A stretch of 64,000 nucleotides of DNA from Chryseobacterium camelliae (lineage in GTDB: Bacteria; Bacteroidota; Bacteroidia; Flavobacteriales; Weeksellaceae): NCBI RefSeq assembly GCF_030818575.1, contig NZ_JAUTAL010000001.1, positions 2,480,001 to 2,544,000 of the forward strand, in the 5' to 3' direction. The position numbers were made by a program, and so were the translations under genes. How positions within the stretch are numbered: position 1 is the first letter of the stretch; every line of letters begins with the position of its first letter. Positions 10,315-18,535 of this stretch are shown here, in pieces. The notes below the pieces were generated by a model, which did not search any database, was not told the origin of the DNA, and saw nothing but the letters and a program-made list of their open reading frames with translations.

Positions 10315-11706
10315 TTAGTCTACGATGAGTTTAAATGTTTTAAGGATTTTCCCGTTGTGGGTAAGAATAATCAGATACGATCCCTGGCTCGCCATATGAT
10401 TTGCGTAAGACCGCGCATTCCTGTCCACTTTATCTAAAATGATCAGCCTTCCTCCTGCATCATATACCGATACGGAAAGGTCTTCCATAGATGGGAATGT
10501 CAGAGTGAAGTTCTGGTCTTTTTTAACCGGATTTGGATAGAGATTGATCATATTGATCATTGATGAAAAGTCGTTGTCTGAAGCTTTAACTCCGGCTAAT
10601 GGTTGTATACCGTCATCTTTACCCCTATGATTTTTTAACGGGCTTGTTCCAAAAGTAAAATATACATTACTCCCGGAGTCAAAAGCATTCATAAATTCAA
10701 CTTTGCTGAATGTTATATAATCGTTTTCTTCCTTTCCTGTTATCTTTAAAGTTTCCCCATTTTCTTTTTTTACAAACATCCAATATTCAACAGGTAGAGC
10801 ACGCGGATTAATTTTTTCCTTATCGATCCTGACCTGGTAATTCTCTCTGGGAATTGTATTCCCTATAAAATTGATTTCCCAATTCCGCTCTAAAATATCG
10901 AAGTTTCCTTCGCTTTTTAAATAGATAGCCTTATTATCATCTGACCAGATAACAAAATTATAATTGTCTATTGGAGAACCATTTTCTACATTGATCTTTT
11001 TTATATCATTCAGTCCGATGGTCAAAAAAGAATCTTCCTGGTTAGAGGACTGCTTTTGATACAGTTCATTATTTTCATCCCTACCTAATCCGGTAACCCT
11101 GAATTGATATCCCTTGTGCATTTCCGGATCCCAGATCACTTTCCCGTCACTTGCATAGTATTTGCCTTTTTCAAGTGAGATTCCATATTTAATAGAGAGA
11201 TAAGAATGTATTTTATTTAATTCCATCGCTTTAGCTTTACGGGGAATAAAGATCATTTCATATACATTATTATTGGCTAACCGTATATTCACACTATCTG
11301 ATCCGGCCGCTTTTGAGTCGGCATTCGATGCAAAGGAAAAAAAGCTTGGCTTTTTCTTAAGCTCAATATTTTTATCCTTGTATGCTTTTTTAAATTGATT
11401 ATTTGCTAAAGTGATTTTTTCACCGTCGTTATACCATATCACCTCATCTTCTTTAGAGGCATAGACTACAGTAAGGGTGTGACTTTTATTCCTGCTGTGC
11501 TTTATGTAGTCACTGAGCTGGTTATCCGGTAGTCCGCAATGGAAGTTCAGAATATTTCCGTCACTGCATTGTGCTGCATCGCGGGAATTTTCCTTTACTT
11601 TTTGCCATAACTGTACGCCTGAGGCAGTGAGCTGACCAGATGCTGATATAGCATGTAAAAATAATAAACCGGTAAAGAGTTTAATTTGAATACGATAATT
11701 TTTCAT
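10315..11706 (-). CDS. Secreted protein with C-terminal type IX secretion (Por) sorting domain
   Basis: The 463-residue protein starts with a signal peptide (LFTGLLFLHAISASG). It ends in a type A T9SS sorting domain of about 75 residues, recognisable by LYPNPVKKDQNFTL, the YDAGGRLI turn and the final KTFKLIVD. In Bacteroidota this tail directs export across the outer membrane through the type IX system, usually followed by cleavage and surface attachment. The middle part (KIHSYLSIKYGISLEKG, VTGLGRDENNELYQKQS) resembles a domain common in large flavobacterial surface proteins; I know no enzymatic role and see no catalytic motif. It is the first gene of an operon with the SpvB/RHS toxin 9 bases downstream, so it may help to display or export the toxin; that is inference from neighbourhood. 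The gene is A+T-richer than the RHS repeats. Confidence 0.8.
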   Translation of the reverse strand: MKNYRIQIKLFTGLLFLHAISASGQLTASGVQLWQKVKENSRDAAQCSDGNILNFHCGLPDNQLSDYIKHSRNKSHTLTVVYASKEDEVIWYNDGEKITLANNQFKKAYKDKNIELKKKPSFFSFASNADSKAAGSDSVNIRLANNNVYEMIFIPRKAKAMELNKIHSYLSIKYGISLEKGKYYASDGKVIWDPEMHKGYQFRVTGLGRDENNELYQKQSSNQEDSFLTIGLNDIKKINVENGSPIDNYNFVIWSDDNKAIYLKSEGNFDILERNWEINFIGNTIPRENYQVRIDKEKINPRALPVEYWMFVKKENGETLKITGKEENDYITFSKVEFMNAFDSGSNVYFTFGTSPLKNHRGKDDGIQPLAGVKASDNDFSSMINMINLYPNPVKKDQNFTLTFPSMEDLSVSVYDAGGRLIILDKVDRNARSYANHMASQGSYLIILTHNGKILKTFKLIVD

Positions 11707-11820
11707 GGTTACTATATCTGAATTAAATTGTAGAAAAATAATTGATTCTGATTGGTATCCAGCAAGTAAAGAAAGGAATAAGAGTTTTTTCCATAGTATA
11801 TCAGCCTTAGTTTTACGCTA

Positions 11821-11849
11821 CAAATCTAGCAAAAAAACAGTTAACAAAA
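11821..11849 (-). promoter_or_regulatory. Likely promoter of the T9SS-protein / RHS operon
   Basis: On the minus strand TAGATTTG (plus 11821-11828) is a perfect TAnnTTTG -7 box. A TTTTG (plus 11845-11849) lies 16 bases upstream, a little closer than the usual ~19. The distance to the start codon at 11706 leaves a leader of roughly 100 bases. Confidence 0.5.
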
Positions 11850-12022
11850 TCAATTATTTATTAATAATACTTAACAATGTTTAAATATTTATTAATAAAT
11901 TAAAATATTTAATAATCTAATCTCATTAAAAGAACTATTTTAATTTAAATACCATAAATTAAAATTATTTTCTCTGTTTATTTTTCTGCCTTTTACCCTA
12001 GCGATTAAATTTTCTAAAAAAG
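11850..12022. other. Very A+T-rich intergenic stretch without a gene
   Basis: Between the minus-strand toxin operon and the tRNA promoter lies a stretch made almost wholly of TTAATA/TTTAAA-like words. I see no reading frame, RNA gene or clear repeat unit. Such DNA often marks the edge of acquired islands or binds silencing proteins, but nothing here proves either. Confidence 0.5.
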
Positions 12023-12054
12023 TTTTGCGAATTCACAAAATACTCCTATATTTG
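12023..12054 (+). promoter_or_regulatory. Promoter of the tRNA-Pro / tRNA-Arg transcript
   Basis: TTTTG (12023-12027) and TATATTTG (12047-12054) are separated by 19 bases, a textbook Bacteroidota housekeeping promoter. The -7 box is about 45 bases upstream of the first tRNA. Confidence 0.8.
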
Positions 12055-12100
12055 CACCCACAAAAAACAAGGTAATTCTTGTTACAATGATGACTTCAAT

Positions 12101-12175
12101 CGGGGCGTAGCGTAGTCCGGTCATCGCGCCTGGTTTGGGACCAGGAGGTCGCAGGTTCGAATCCTGCCGCCCCGA
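12101..12175 (+). tRNA. tRNA-Pro (anticodon TGG)
   Basis: The acceptor stem CGGGGCG pairs exactly with CGCCCCG (12168-12174), with discriminator A. The anticodon arm is CCTGG-TTTGGGA-CCAGG, which places TGG at the anticodon and decodes CCA/CCN proline codons. The T arm is GCAGG-TTCGAAT-CCTGC. No CCA is encoded. It is the first of two tRNAs in one transcript. Confidence 0.96.
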
Positions 12176-12195
12176 CTTTTTTCAACAACTTTTTA

Positions 12196-12269
12196 GGGTG
12201 CGTAGCTCAGCTGGATAGAGCATCTGCCTTCTAAGCAGACGGTCAAAGGTTCGAATCCTTTCGCGCTCA
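12196..12269 (+). tRNA. tRNA-Arg (anticodon TCT)
   Basis: The acceptor GGGTGCG pairs with CGCGCTC (two G-T pairs). The anticodon arm TCTGC-CTTCTAA-GCAGA gives anticodon TCT for AGA arginine codons, and the T arm is AAAGG-TTCGAAT-CCTTT. It lies 20 bases after tRNA-Pro and shares its promoter. CCA is not encoded. Confidence 0.95.
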
Positions 12270-12271
12270 CT

Positions 12272-12303
12272 AAACCTTGCAACTGCTCGTTGTGAGGTTT
12301 TTT
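12272..12303 (+). terminator. Terminator of the tRNA transcript
   Basis: AAACCT...AGGTTT with an inner CAAC/GTTG pairing forms a hairpin directly after tRNA-Arg, and the descending arm runs into a T tract. Confidence 0.75.
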
Positions 12304-12438
12304 GTTTGTTTATTCCGAATGTGGTACTGTTATATTCTAAATTCTTATAAAAATATTATATTGGTCACTTCTCTGAAATAATTTCGTATTTCCTGATCTT
12401 CCTGGAAAATTTGAATCATTATCGTTATGTAACTTTAG

Positions 12439-12573
12439 TTGGTAATACCGATTGGGATACCAGAAAGGTTTAATGATTTTCGTACCAATGAATTGCCTAA
12501 AGAAAAGGAAATTGTCGATTTTGAAAAGCCAAATAAAGCTTCTATGCTGACATTGCGTCCATTTATTCCATAA
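12439..12573 (+). pseudogene. Small open frame, probably the C-terminal remnant of a lost gene
   Basis: After a TAG at 12436-12438 an open frame of 44 codons runs to the TAA at 12571, reading LVIPIGIPERFNDF... and ending ...SMLTLRPFIP. It has no ATG at its start and no obvious promoter, but the composition is protein-like, and I read it as the tail of a deleted gene. I do not recognise the family. The region 12304-12438 before it holds nothing I can identify. Confidence 0.3.
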
Positions 12574-12612
12574 AAAATCCCCTGAAAAGCAAGCTGCCTT
12601 TCAGGGGATTTT
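12572..12612 (-). terminator. Terminator of the prmA / SH3-protein operon
   Basis: AAATCCCCTGAAA pairs with TTTCAGGGGATTT. On the minus strand the hairpin follows the stop codon at 12624 by about 12 bases and runs into a T tract. Confidence 0.85.
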
Positions 12613-12623
12613 ATGTATAGTAT

Positions 12624-13466
12624 TTATTTCAGCGTATAAGTATTGCCATCCCAAACGTAGGTCTTCAAAGATTTCTTCTTCTTTTCCCGGTCCTGGTCAT
12701 CCCGCTCCATTTCATCCATTTTCAGGATAAAAGCATTGGGAACACCGCCCTTATCATTGGGGAAAATAAATTTTTCATCATGATAATATACATCGGCATC
12801 CCCTACATTCATCAGCTGAGGAAGTGCAATGAGCTTCTGATCTTTGAAGAGGATATACTGGTCATAGCCCGGAATACCGCACGCTTCCCCGGAAACGGAA
12901 GCTTTAAGTGTAAACAGTACCTCTTTGAGTTTGTGATTGCTTTCAATAGTGAAAGTAGCATAACTCAGGCTTTCAGCAGAACCGGTATCGAAGGTTACCT
13001 CGCTGACCAGGTGGTTACCCTGCATGGCTTTGACTGTAGCAATATTCTGTTTGTACACCTGATTGAATTTTTTATCCGCCTTGTCAATGGTTTTGGAAAT
13101 CCCGAAGAGAAAATCATATCCGTCTTTGTTGCGGTAACCTATGGCCAGGTTTCCACCCCAAATGTATCCTTCCTTTACTACACCGTCTTTCTGATAGGAT
13201 ACCTTGTACCAGTAAGCTGCCCTTTCTCCCAGCTGAAGTGCAGAAGTTCCTTTTTGAAGAACTAAAACCTGCTGATTGGTTTGCAGGGAATCTGACACCT
13301 GAGCCCTGACATCCGGCGATTGACGCACACGTGCCCATTCTGTAAAGACTTTCTGGGTTTTGTTGTCTTCAAAATTAAAGACTCCGTTAGAATAGGCATA
13401 TTCCTGTTCCTGAGCGGAAATTACCTGCACCAGGCCTATCAGCATAAAAGTGAATAAAGATTTCAT
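12624..13466 (-). CDS. Secreted protein with SH3-like domain, function unknown
   Basis: This 280-residue protein begins with a signal peptide (SLFTFMLIGLVQVISAQ), so it is probably periplasmic or outer-membrane associated. Residues ~45-105 read like a bacterial SH3 domain (WARVRQSPDVRAQVSDSL, then WYKVSYQKDG and EGYIWGGNL), a fold that often binds cell-wall peptides. The second half (SEVTFDTGSAESLSYATFTI and following) is a separate domain I cannot name. The C-terminus is lysine-rich and ends YVWDGNTYTLK. It lies 18 bases downstream of prmA and ends at a strong terminator, so the two are likely co-transcribed. No enzymatic motif is visible. Confidence 0.7.
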   Translation of the reverse strand: MKSLFTFMLIGLVQVISAQEQEYAYSNGVFNFEDNKTQKVFTEWARVRQSPDVRAQVSDSLQTNQQVLVLQKGTSALQLGERAAYWYKVSYQKDGVVKEGYIWGGNLAIGYRNKDGYDFLFGISKTIDKADKKFNQVYKQNIATVKAMQGNHLVSEVTFDTGSAESLSYATFTIESNHKLKEVLFTLKASVSGEACGIPGYDQYILFKDQKLIALPQLMNVGDADVYYHDEKFIFPNDKGGVPNAFILKMDEMERDDQDREKKKKSLKTYVWDGNTYTLK

Positions 13467-13484
13467 CAGGTTATCTTTTAAGCG

Positions 13485-14312
13485 TTATTTTCTCAGCAGC
13501 AAACTTACCCATTCTTCCCGCTGAAGCTGTTTCATAAGTTCCAGCCCGTTTTCTTTGCAGACTTCCAGGATATCAGCCACATCAAAGAAACACAGTCCTG
13601 AAAGCAACAGCAGACCGCCTTCGTTGAGGACATTGACATAAGTAGGAATATCGGAAATCAGGATGTTCCGGTTGATATTAGCCAGAATGATATCAAAGTG
13701 CTCTTTACCCAGATTATCCGCCGTACCGAGTTCAATATCGAGTTCTACTCCATTCCGTACTGCATTTTCCTTTGAATTTTCTACCGACCATTCATCAATG
13801 TCGATAGCCTTTGTATCGCCGGCTCCGATCTGCTTGGCATAAATAGCCAGCACGGAAGTTCCGCAACCCATGTCCAATACTTTCTTTCCTTTAAAATCCA
13901 TCTCCATCATCTGCTGGATCATCAGGTGGGTCGTAGGATGATGCCCTGTTCCGAAAGACATTTTCGGCTGGATGATGATTTCATGCATTCCGGGAACGGA
14001 TTCATGGAATTCCGCCCGGATCAATACTTTATCATCAATATTGATGGGCTCGAAGTTCTTTTCCCATTCTTCATTCCAGTTGATATTCGGCATTTCCTGG
14101 AAAGTATATTCTATCTGTACATTTTCGTTTTCAAAAAGAGGCAGGGCCTTTAGTTCTTCTTCATTGAATATTTCTTTCTGAACATATCCCAAAATTCCGT
14201 CGATCTCTTCCGTAAAGCTGTCAAAGCCTATTTCGATAAGTTCTGCCATAAGGATTTCATTCCAGGGCTGAAGCGGGGAAATTTTGAAACTGAATTCTAA
14301 GTAATTTTGCAT
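13485..14312 (-). CDS. prmA: Ribosomal protein L11 methyltransferase PrmA
   Basis: PrmA uses S-adenosylmethionine to trimethylate ribosomal protein L11. The 275-residue length fits the family. The SAM-binding motif I is VLDMGCGTSVLAIYAKQIGA near residues 146-165, the acidic ribose-binding motif is AIDIDEWSVEN, and the substrate motif is LANINRNIL. An N-terminal L11-recognition part precedes the Rossmann domain (NWNEEWEKNFEP, then IIQPKMSFGTGHHPTT near 117-135, the hallmark region before motif I). The protein is cytoplasmic. It heads a short operon with the SH3-like secreted protein, a pairing without clear functional logic. Confidence 0.95.
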   Translation of the reverse strand: MQNYLEFSFKISPLQPWNEILMAELIEIGFDSFTEEIDGILGYVQKEIFNEEELKALPLFENENVQIEYTFQEMPNINWNEEWEKNFEPINIDDKVLIRAEFHESVPGMHEIIIQPKMSFGTGHHPTTHLMIQQMMEMDFKGKKVLDMGCGTSVLAIYAKQIGAGDTKAIDIDEWSVENSKENAVRNGVELDIELGTADNLGKEHFDIILANINRNILISDIPTYVNVLNEGGLLLLSGLCFFDVADILEVCKENGLELMKQLQREEWVSLLLRK

Positions 14313-14454
14313 GTGAGTAATTTACTGCAAAAATAAAACTACTTTTTTGATTTATAGTTTTAAATCCAAATAACGCCTGGATTTTGTTTTGAATATAGGC
14401 AGGGGACAATTTAATAGGTGATGAATGATGATTGATAATTTTTTTTATACAGGG

Positions 14455-14492
14455 TAAAAAAAACCAGCGAACTTCGTTTCGCTGGTTTTTTA
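14455..14492 (-). terminator. Terminator downstream of the short-chain dehydrogenase
   Basis: AACCAGCGAA...TTCGCTGGTT forms a 10-bp stem, with A and T runs on either side, so it can work in both directions. It lies just after the stop codon at 14507. The rest of 14313-14454 shows nothing I recognise. Confidence 0.85.
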
Positions 14493-14506
14493 TTCTGAGA
14501 ATTGTT

Positions 14507-15220
14507 TTATGGATTGGTTGAGAAAATGGAACCATTGGCAATCAGAGCCCTCCTGTTCATTTTCAGAATATCCCTCACCCATTCTGCAAAGTCTTCCGGC
14601 TGGAGCACTTTTTCCGGATTTCCGTCCGTAAGGCCTCCCTGGATGCTCATATCCGATGCAATGGTACTCGGCGTAAGAGTGATGACACGGATGTTCTGTT
14701 TTCTCCATTCTGCCATCATCGACTGAGACAGTGATACTACTGCAGCTTTGGAAGCAGCATATGCAGACATATTCGGTCCACCTTTAAGTCCGGCCGTTGA
14801 AGCTACGTTCACAATGTCTCCCTGTCCTTTTTCCTTCATGAAAGGATAGACAGCTTTCGCAGCATAATATACTCCGAAAAGATTGGTTTTGATCACCTGT
14901 CCCCAGGTTTCGGAAGGCATTTCCTCTATACTGCCGAAATCTCCGATCCCCGCATTATTTACCAGAATATCGATGCTTCCAAGGGTTTCAGCCAGACTAG
15001 CAATTCCTTTATGGACAGCCTGCTCATCATCGATGCTGAAAACAGCATAGGTAGCATTTACACCCAACTTGGCAATCTCCTCCACCGTATTTTTAAGATT
15101 ATCTTCATTTCTTCCGGTAATCCCTATATTCACTCCTTCATGAGCCAGTGCAACCGCAACCGCTTTTCCAAGCCCTCTTCCGCCACCGGTAACAATGGCA
15201 TTTTTACCTTTTAAGTTCAT
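14507..15220 (-). CDS. Short-chain dehydrogenase/reductase (FabG-like 3-ketoacyl-ACP reductase family)
   Basis: A 237-residue classical SDR, an NAD(P)H-dependent oxidoreductase. The cofactor motif TGGGRGLGKA is near residue 12, the structural motif NNAGI near 88, the catalytic Ser near 140 (VASTAG) and YAASK near 153. I use the ATG that gives MNLKGKNAIVTGGG, because the upstream in-frame ATG at 15250 adds ten residues that do not belong to the fold. The protein resembles FabG-type reductases, but sequence alone does not give the substrate, and an essential FabG normally sits with other fatty-acid genes, which are absent here. It appears monocistronic, with its own terminator. Confidence 0.85.
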   Translation of the reverse strand: MNLKGKNAIVTGGGRGLGKAVAVALAHEGVNIGITGRNEDNLKNTVEEIAKLGVNATYAVFSIDDEQAVHKGIASLAETLGSIDILVNNAGIGDFGSIEEMPSETWGQVIKTNLFGVYYAAKAVYPFMKEKGQGDIVNVASTAGLKGGPNMSAYAASKAAVVSLSQSMMAEWRKQNIRVITLTPSTIASDMSIQGGLTDGNPEKVLQPEDFAEWVRDILKMNRRALIANGSIFSTNP

Positions 15221-15308
15221 TGTATTCCTAATTTTTACATGTTTACACAAATTTACGAAAGGATTTTTTTAAAATAGATTAACAATGATGTTTTTTACAT
15301 AACCTCAT

Positions 15309-15372
15309 AATCTATAGATTCAATTGATCATTGATAAAACCGGAATTATACTAACTTCGGAATCTATAGATC
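15309..15372. promoter_or_regulatory. Pair of palindromes AATCTATAGATT, candidate operator of the dehydrogenase gene
   Basis: AATCTATAGATT (15309-15320) is a perfect 12-bp palindrome. AATCTATAGAT recurs at 15361-15371, 52 bases further. Both lie 90-150 bases upstream of the dehydrogenase start. Five helical turns between twin dyads is a usual arrangement for a looping repressor, but the regulator is unknown. Confidence 0.4.
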
Positions 15373-15405
15373 TTCATTTTTGGGTCTTTCGAAAGTACCG
15401 ACAAC

Positions 15406-15434
15406 AAAACCGGCCCTTTTCAGGACCGGTTTCA
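15406..15434 (-). terminator. Terminator of the SusC-SusD-phosphoesterase operon
   Basis: AACCGG.CC...GG.CCGGTT forms a stem about 30 bases after the phosphoesterase stop. On the minus strand it ends in TTTTGTTGT. Confidence 0.8.
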
Positions 15435-15462
15435 CTTGAAAGTATAGTAAAAAATGAAAAAC

Positions 15463-17046
15463 TTAAGGAATGAGAATCGGGTTCTGAACCTCGAATTCTT
15501 CTGAAGCAGTAAACGGGTTGCCGAACATATCTGTTGCCCTTACCTCAACTTTATGTTTCCCTAAAGAGAGTTTCTTAGGGAAGTCCCCTGTCCAGATATG
15601 TTTTGACATTTCCGGATTGGAGGGCCTTCTTCCCGGGAAAATATTCGGTGTAACATCCCATTTGAAAACTGACATGGCAAAGCTTGGGTCCACGGTTTCA
15701 TCATACTGCATTACTTCCCATTGATTTCCGTCTATCCTGTATTCTACTTTGTCCTTTCTGCTTCCCATGAAGAAATTCGCCAGGATTTTTGCCGATGTTC
15801 TCGAAGGAAACGGAATCACTTTAGGAACATACAGATTAACCTGGTAATCTTCCGGTTTTCCTGCCGTTTTATATTTGATCTTATATTCGTTATCGTTAAA
15901 GCTGATGAAAGAATAGCCCTTCGCTGTACCATCCCTCATGGTTGCTGTCGGCAACCCAAGGTCATCAGAAGTTCCGGACCACCAGTCGCCACAGGTAGTT
16001 CCTGCATTGTATTCATGAAGGTCTCTGGACCCGTTCCACCCGGTTTCCTTTCCATAAAAAAGTTGCTGCTGAATATGGGTATGTGCAGAAAGCAATAAGG
16101 CATTTTTAAACGGAGCCAGGTAATCGAATAGTTTCTGCCGGTCAGAATTCCTGAAATTCTCTTCTCTGGTCTTTTCCAAAGGAATATGGAAAGAAACAAC
16201 GATCAGTTTGTTCTTATCCACCAGTTTCAGATCGTTCTCAACAAATTTCAGTTGGTCTTCGCGAAAGCCTCCCCAATATCCTTTCCCATCTCTCGGGTCC
16301 GGGTACAGGATGTTATCCAGGACAATGAAGTGGACGTTTCCGTAATTGAAAGAATAGTTGGCCGGACCGAAGTTAGATTCAAACGTTTCATCCGAAAGCG
16401 AATCTTCCTTGGCCTCGTAATTCATATCGTGGTTCCCTATCACATTATACCACGGAAGGCCCACTTCTTTCATCACATCCGCATAAGGCTTCTGCAGCCC
16501 TAGATTGTCCCACACCAAATCTCCCAGGCTGATTCCGAACACCGCATTTTTCCTGGTACCTTTAACTTCGTTTACAATGGCTCTCCTGAAATAATCCAGC
16601 TCTTTCTCACTGTGCGGTTGAGGATCCCCGAATACGAGGATATCGAAATTTTTGCTTTCGTTCTGTCTGTAGAGGCCGAAGTTCAGCTCCTTAGGAAGCT
16701 CCCCTGTTGGTGCGGAACCTTTATATTTAAAGTCGGCCGGTGAACCTTTCGGCTTATACTGGTAGTAATATTGAGGAAGATTATTGATATTGACAGGCGT
16801 CATATATCCGGAAGGTTTAATGACAAAGATGGTCTGTCCATCCTGAACCGGTAAGCTATACCTTCCGTTTTTATCGGTTAATATGACCTGAACCCCATTG
16901 GAAACGGCTACTCCTTCAATTCCTCTTTCACGGTTTTCTTTCTTCTGGTTTTTGTTCCCGTCCTCATATACATATCCTGAAACGGAAGCCTGTGAGAATG
17001 CCAGCGCAGAGATCAGCAGACAAGGCATTAAAAATCGTTTATTCAT
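15463..17046 (-). CDS. Exported calcineurin-like metallophosphoesterase with MetallophosN and MetallophosC domains
   Basis: The 527-residue protein has a signal peptide (FLMPCLLISALAFSQA) and then an immunoglobulin-like N-terminal domain (VSGYVYEDGNKNQ... GRYSLPV, to ~105). The dinuclear-metal phosphoesterase core follows with GDPQPH (~139), GDLVWD (~174), GNHDMNYE (~204), SFHIP (~280) and SAHTH (~319). A C-terminal beta domain completes the known three-domain layout. Such enzymes split phosphomono- or diesters in the periplasm or at the surface; the exact substrate is not predictable. It is the last gene of an operon with SusC and SusD (29 bases after susD), which suggests that phosphate-containing compounds are bound and imported by SusCD and cut by this enzyme. 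Confidence 0.88.
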   Translation of the reverse strand: MNKRFLMPCLLISALAFSQASVSGYVYEDGNKNQKKENRERGIEGVAVSNGVQVILTDKNGRYSLPVQDGQTIFVIKPSGYMTPVNINNLPQYYYQYKPKGSPADFKYKGSAPTGELPKELNFGLYRQNESKNFDILVFGDPQPHSEKELDYFRRAIVNEVKGTRKNAVFGISLGDLVWDNLGLQKPYADVMKEVGLPWYNVIGNHDMNYEAKEDSLSDETFESNFGPANYSFNYGNVHFIVLDNILYPDPRDGKGYWGGFREDQLKFVENDLKLVDKNKLIVVSFHIPLEKTREENFRNSDRQKLFDYLAPFKNALLLSAHTHIQQQLFYGKETGWNGSRDLHEYNAGTTCGDWWSGTSDDLGLPTATMRDGTAKGYSFISFNDNEYKIKYKTAGKPEDYQVNLYVPKVIPFPSRTSAKILANFFMGSRKDKVEYRIDGNQWEVMQYDETVDPSFAMSVFKWDVTPNIFPGRRPSNPEMSKHIWTGDFPKKLSLGKHKVEVRATDMFGNPFTASEEFEVQNPILIP

Positions 17047-17075
17047 GTTGCTTGTTTAAATTAATTGTTTGTGAC

Positions 17076-18524
17076 TTATTTGTTCCACCACACTTTGATG
17101 TTGATATCATCTCCTCCCATCTGCTGTACAGCATTCTGGTAGCTGTCCGTATTCAGGATTTTAGGATTCGGAGGATACATGAGCCTTTGCGGAAGGTTTC
17201 CGTTGTTCAGTAAACCTCCGTTATTAGGCAATACCGGAAATCCCGTCCTTCTTTTCTCAAACCACTGCTGCTGGTCTACAAAAAACAGCGCCACATATTT
17301 CTGGAGCATGATTCTTTGCAGGGTACCATTGTAAGCAACATTGGTATTGGAAAAATAATTGGCAGGAACGGTTGCTCCCCACTGTTCAATGATCGCTTTC
17401 ACTCCGTTTTCATAATACGTCTGTGCGCTTCCCTGAATAATTCCTTTGAAGGCAAGCTCTGAAAGGATAAACTGGAGTTCCGCATACGGATAGATCAGGA
17501 TTTTGAGCGATGCTTTGGCTAAATTCTGGTTCATGTTTGAAGGCTGGTAATTGAATACCGTCCCGAACTGATAGCCGGAAGGAGCTCCTTTATAACCGAT
17601 ATTGACATTACTCAGGTTTTTGGCCTGAGAGAAAAACATAGACATACGAGGGTCATTGTTTGACTTCAGCGTCTCTACAAAGAATTCTGAAGCTGCTCTT
17701 CCGGTCGTAAAATCCTGCGGCCTGGTGATAGGCGGAAGCAAGGGGGAAACTCCCGAAATATCCAGTTTTGCCGTATCATTATTGCTTTGGAACAAAGGAT
17801 AAGTGGTAGGATCGCTTACAATTTCCTGAATCCTCTGATATACGTTGACCTCCCCATTTTTACTGAGGATCCTTGTCAGCAATCTTAATGAAAGAGAGTT
17901 GCAGAATTTTTTCCAGTTCAGGATTCCGTTGGCATCCGTTTCAGCTTTATAGAAAAGGTCGCTGCCGTTCAATGGTTTTGTGGTCACAAAAAGTGCATTG
18001 GCTACTTTAAGGTCATCCAGCAGTTTTATATAAATATCCTTCTGGCGGTCAAATTTAGGCTGCGATATGCCGTCATCCAGCTTTGACGCTTCAGAAAAAG
18101 GTACATCTCCATACGTATCTGTAAGGTTGGAATAAATCCACGCATTGAGCACCATAGAAATAGCCAGGTAATTAGGATCATTATCCCTTTCAGCCGCGCG
18201 TTTCATATCCTGGATCTGCATCAGCCATTTGTAGCTGTTGTTCCAGAATCCTGCACCGGTATTCTCAGTGATATAATAACGGCTTAAAGAGTTCCCTTCA
18301 TTGGGGAAGTCAAGGGAAACCTGCATGATATCAAAAGTAAAATCATTGGCTCTCATATAATTGAGTGAAGCCAGGTTATACTGTATCGGAACCAGTAATT
18401 TAGCCGCAATCGGATCACTGATCCTGCTGGAATCCACATTTACCTCATCCAGGCTTCTGTCACAGGAAACTGAAGTGAATGCGATACCTGCGATCAAAAC
18501 TATATTGAATAATAACTTTTTCAT
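17076..18524 (-). CDS. SusD/RagB-family outer-membrane nutrient-binding lipoprotein
   Basis: The leader ends in a lipobox (TSVSC, Cys near residue 21), and the 482-residue mature protein has the all-helical character of the SusD-like family found next to SusC-like barrels. Recognisable traits are the N-terminal stretch where helices with aromatic residues alternate (NNSYKWLMQIQDMKRAAE, NAWIYSNLTDTYGDVPFSEA) and the C-terminal QQWFEKRRTG. SusD proteins form a lid over the SusC channel and capture the substrate. The gene follows susC by 11 bases. The partner phosphoesterase downstream makes a phosphorylated substrate more likely than a polysaccharide; no glycosidase is nearby. Confidence 0.9.
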   Translation of the reverse strand: MKKLLFNIVLIAGIAFTSVSCDRSLDEVNVDSSRISDPIAAKLLVPIQYNLASLNYMRANDFTFDIMQVSLDFPNEGNSLSRYYITENTGAGFWNNSYKWLMQIQDMKRAAERDNDPNYLAISMVLNAWIYSNLTDTYGDVPFSEASKLDDGISQPKFDRQKDIYIKLLDDLKVANALFVTTKPLNGSDLFYKAETDANGILNWKKFCNSLSLRLLTRILSKNGEVNVYQRIQEIVSDPTTYPLFQSNNDTAKLDISGVSPLLPPITRPQDFTTGRAASEFFVETLKSNNDPRMSMFFSQAKNLSNVNIGYKGAPSGYQFGTVFNYQPSNMNQNLAKASLKILIYPYAELQFILSELAFKGIIQGSAQTYYENGVKAIIEQWGATVPANYFSNTNVAYNGTLQRIMLQKYVALFFVDQQQWFEKRRTGFPVLPNNGGLLNNGNLPQRLMYPPNPKILNTDSYQNAVQQMGGDDINIKVWWNK

Positions 18525-18535
18525 GATTTTAAAAT

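Noticed and set aside
14507..15250. Dehydrogenase as the essential FabG
   Set aside because: It lacks fatty-acid synthesis neighbours, and the family has many paralogues; only the SDR class can be supported.
16620..16640. Metallophosphoesterase with an altered first metal motif (GDPQPH instead of D-x-H)
   Set aside because: D-x-Q is a normal variant in phosphoesterases with this C-terminal domain; the remaining motifs are intact.
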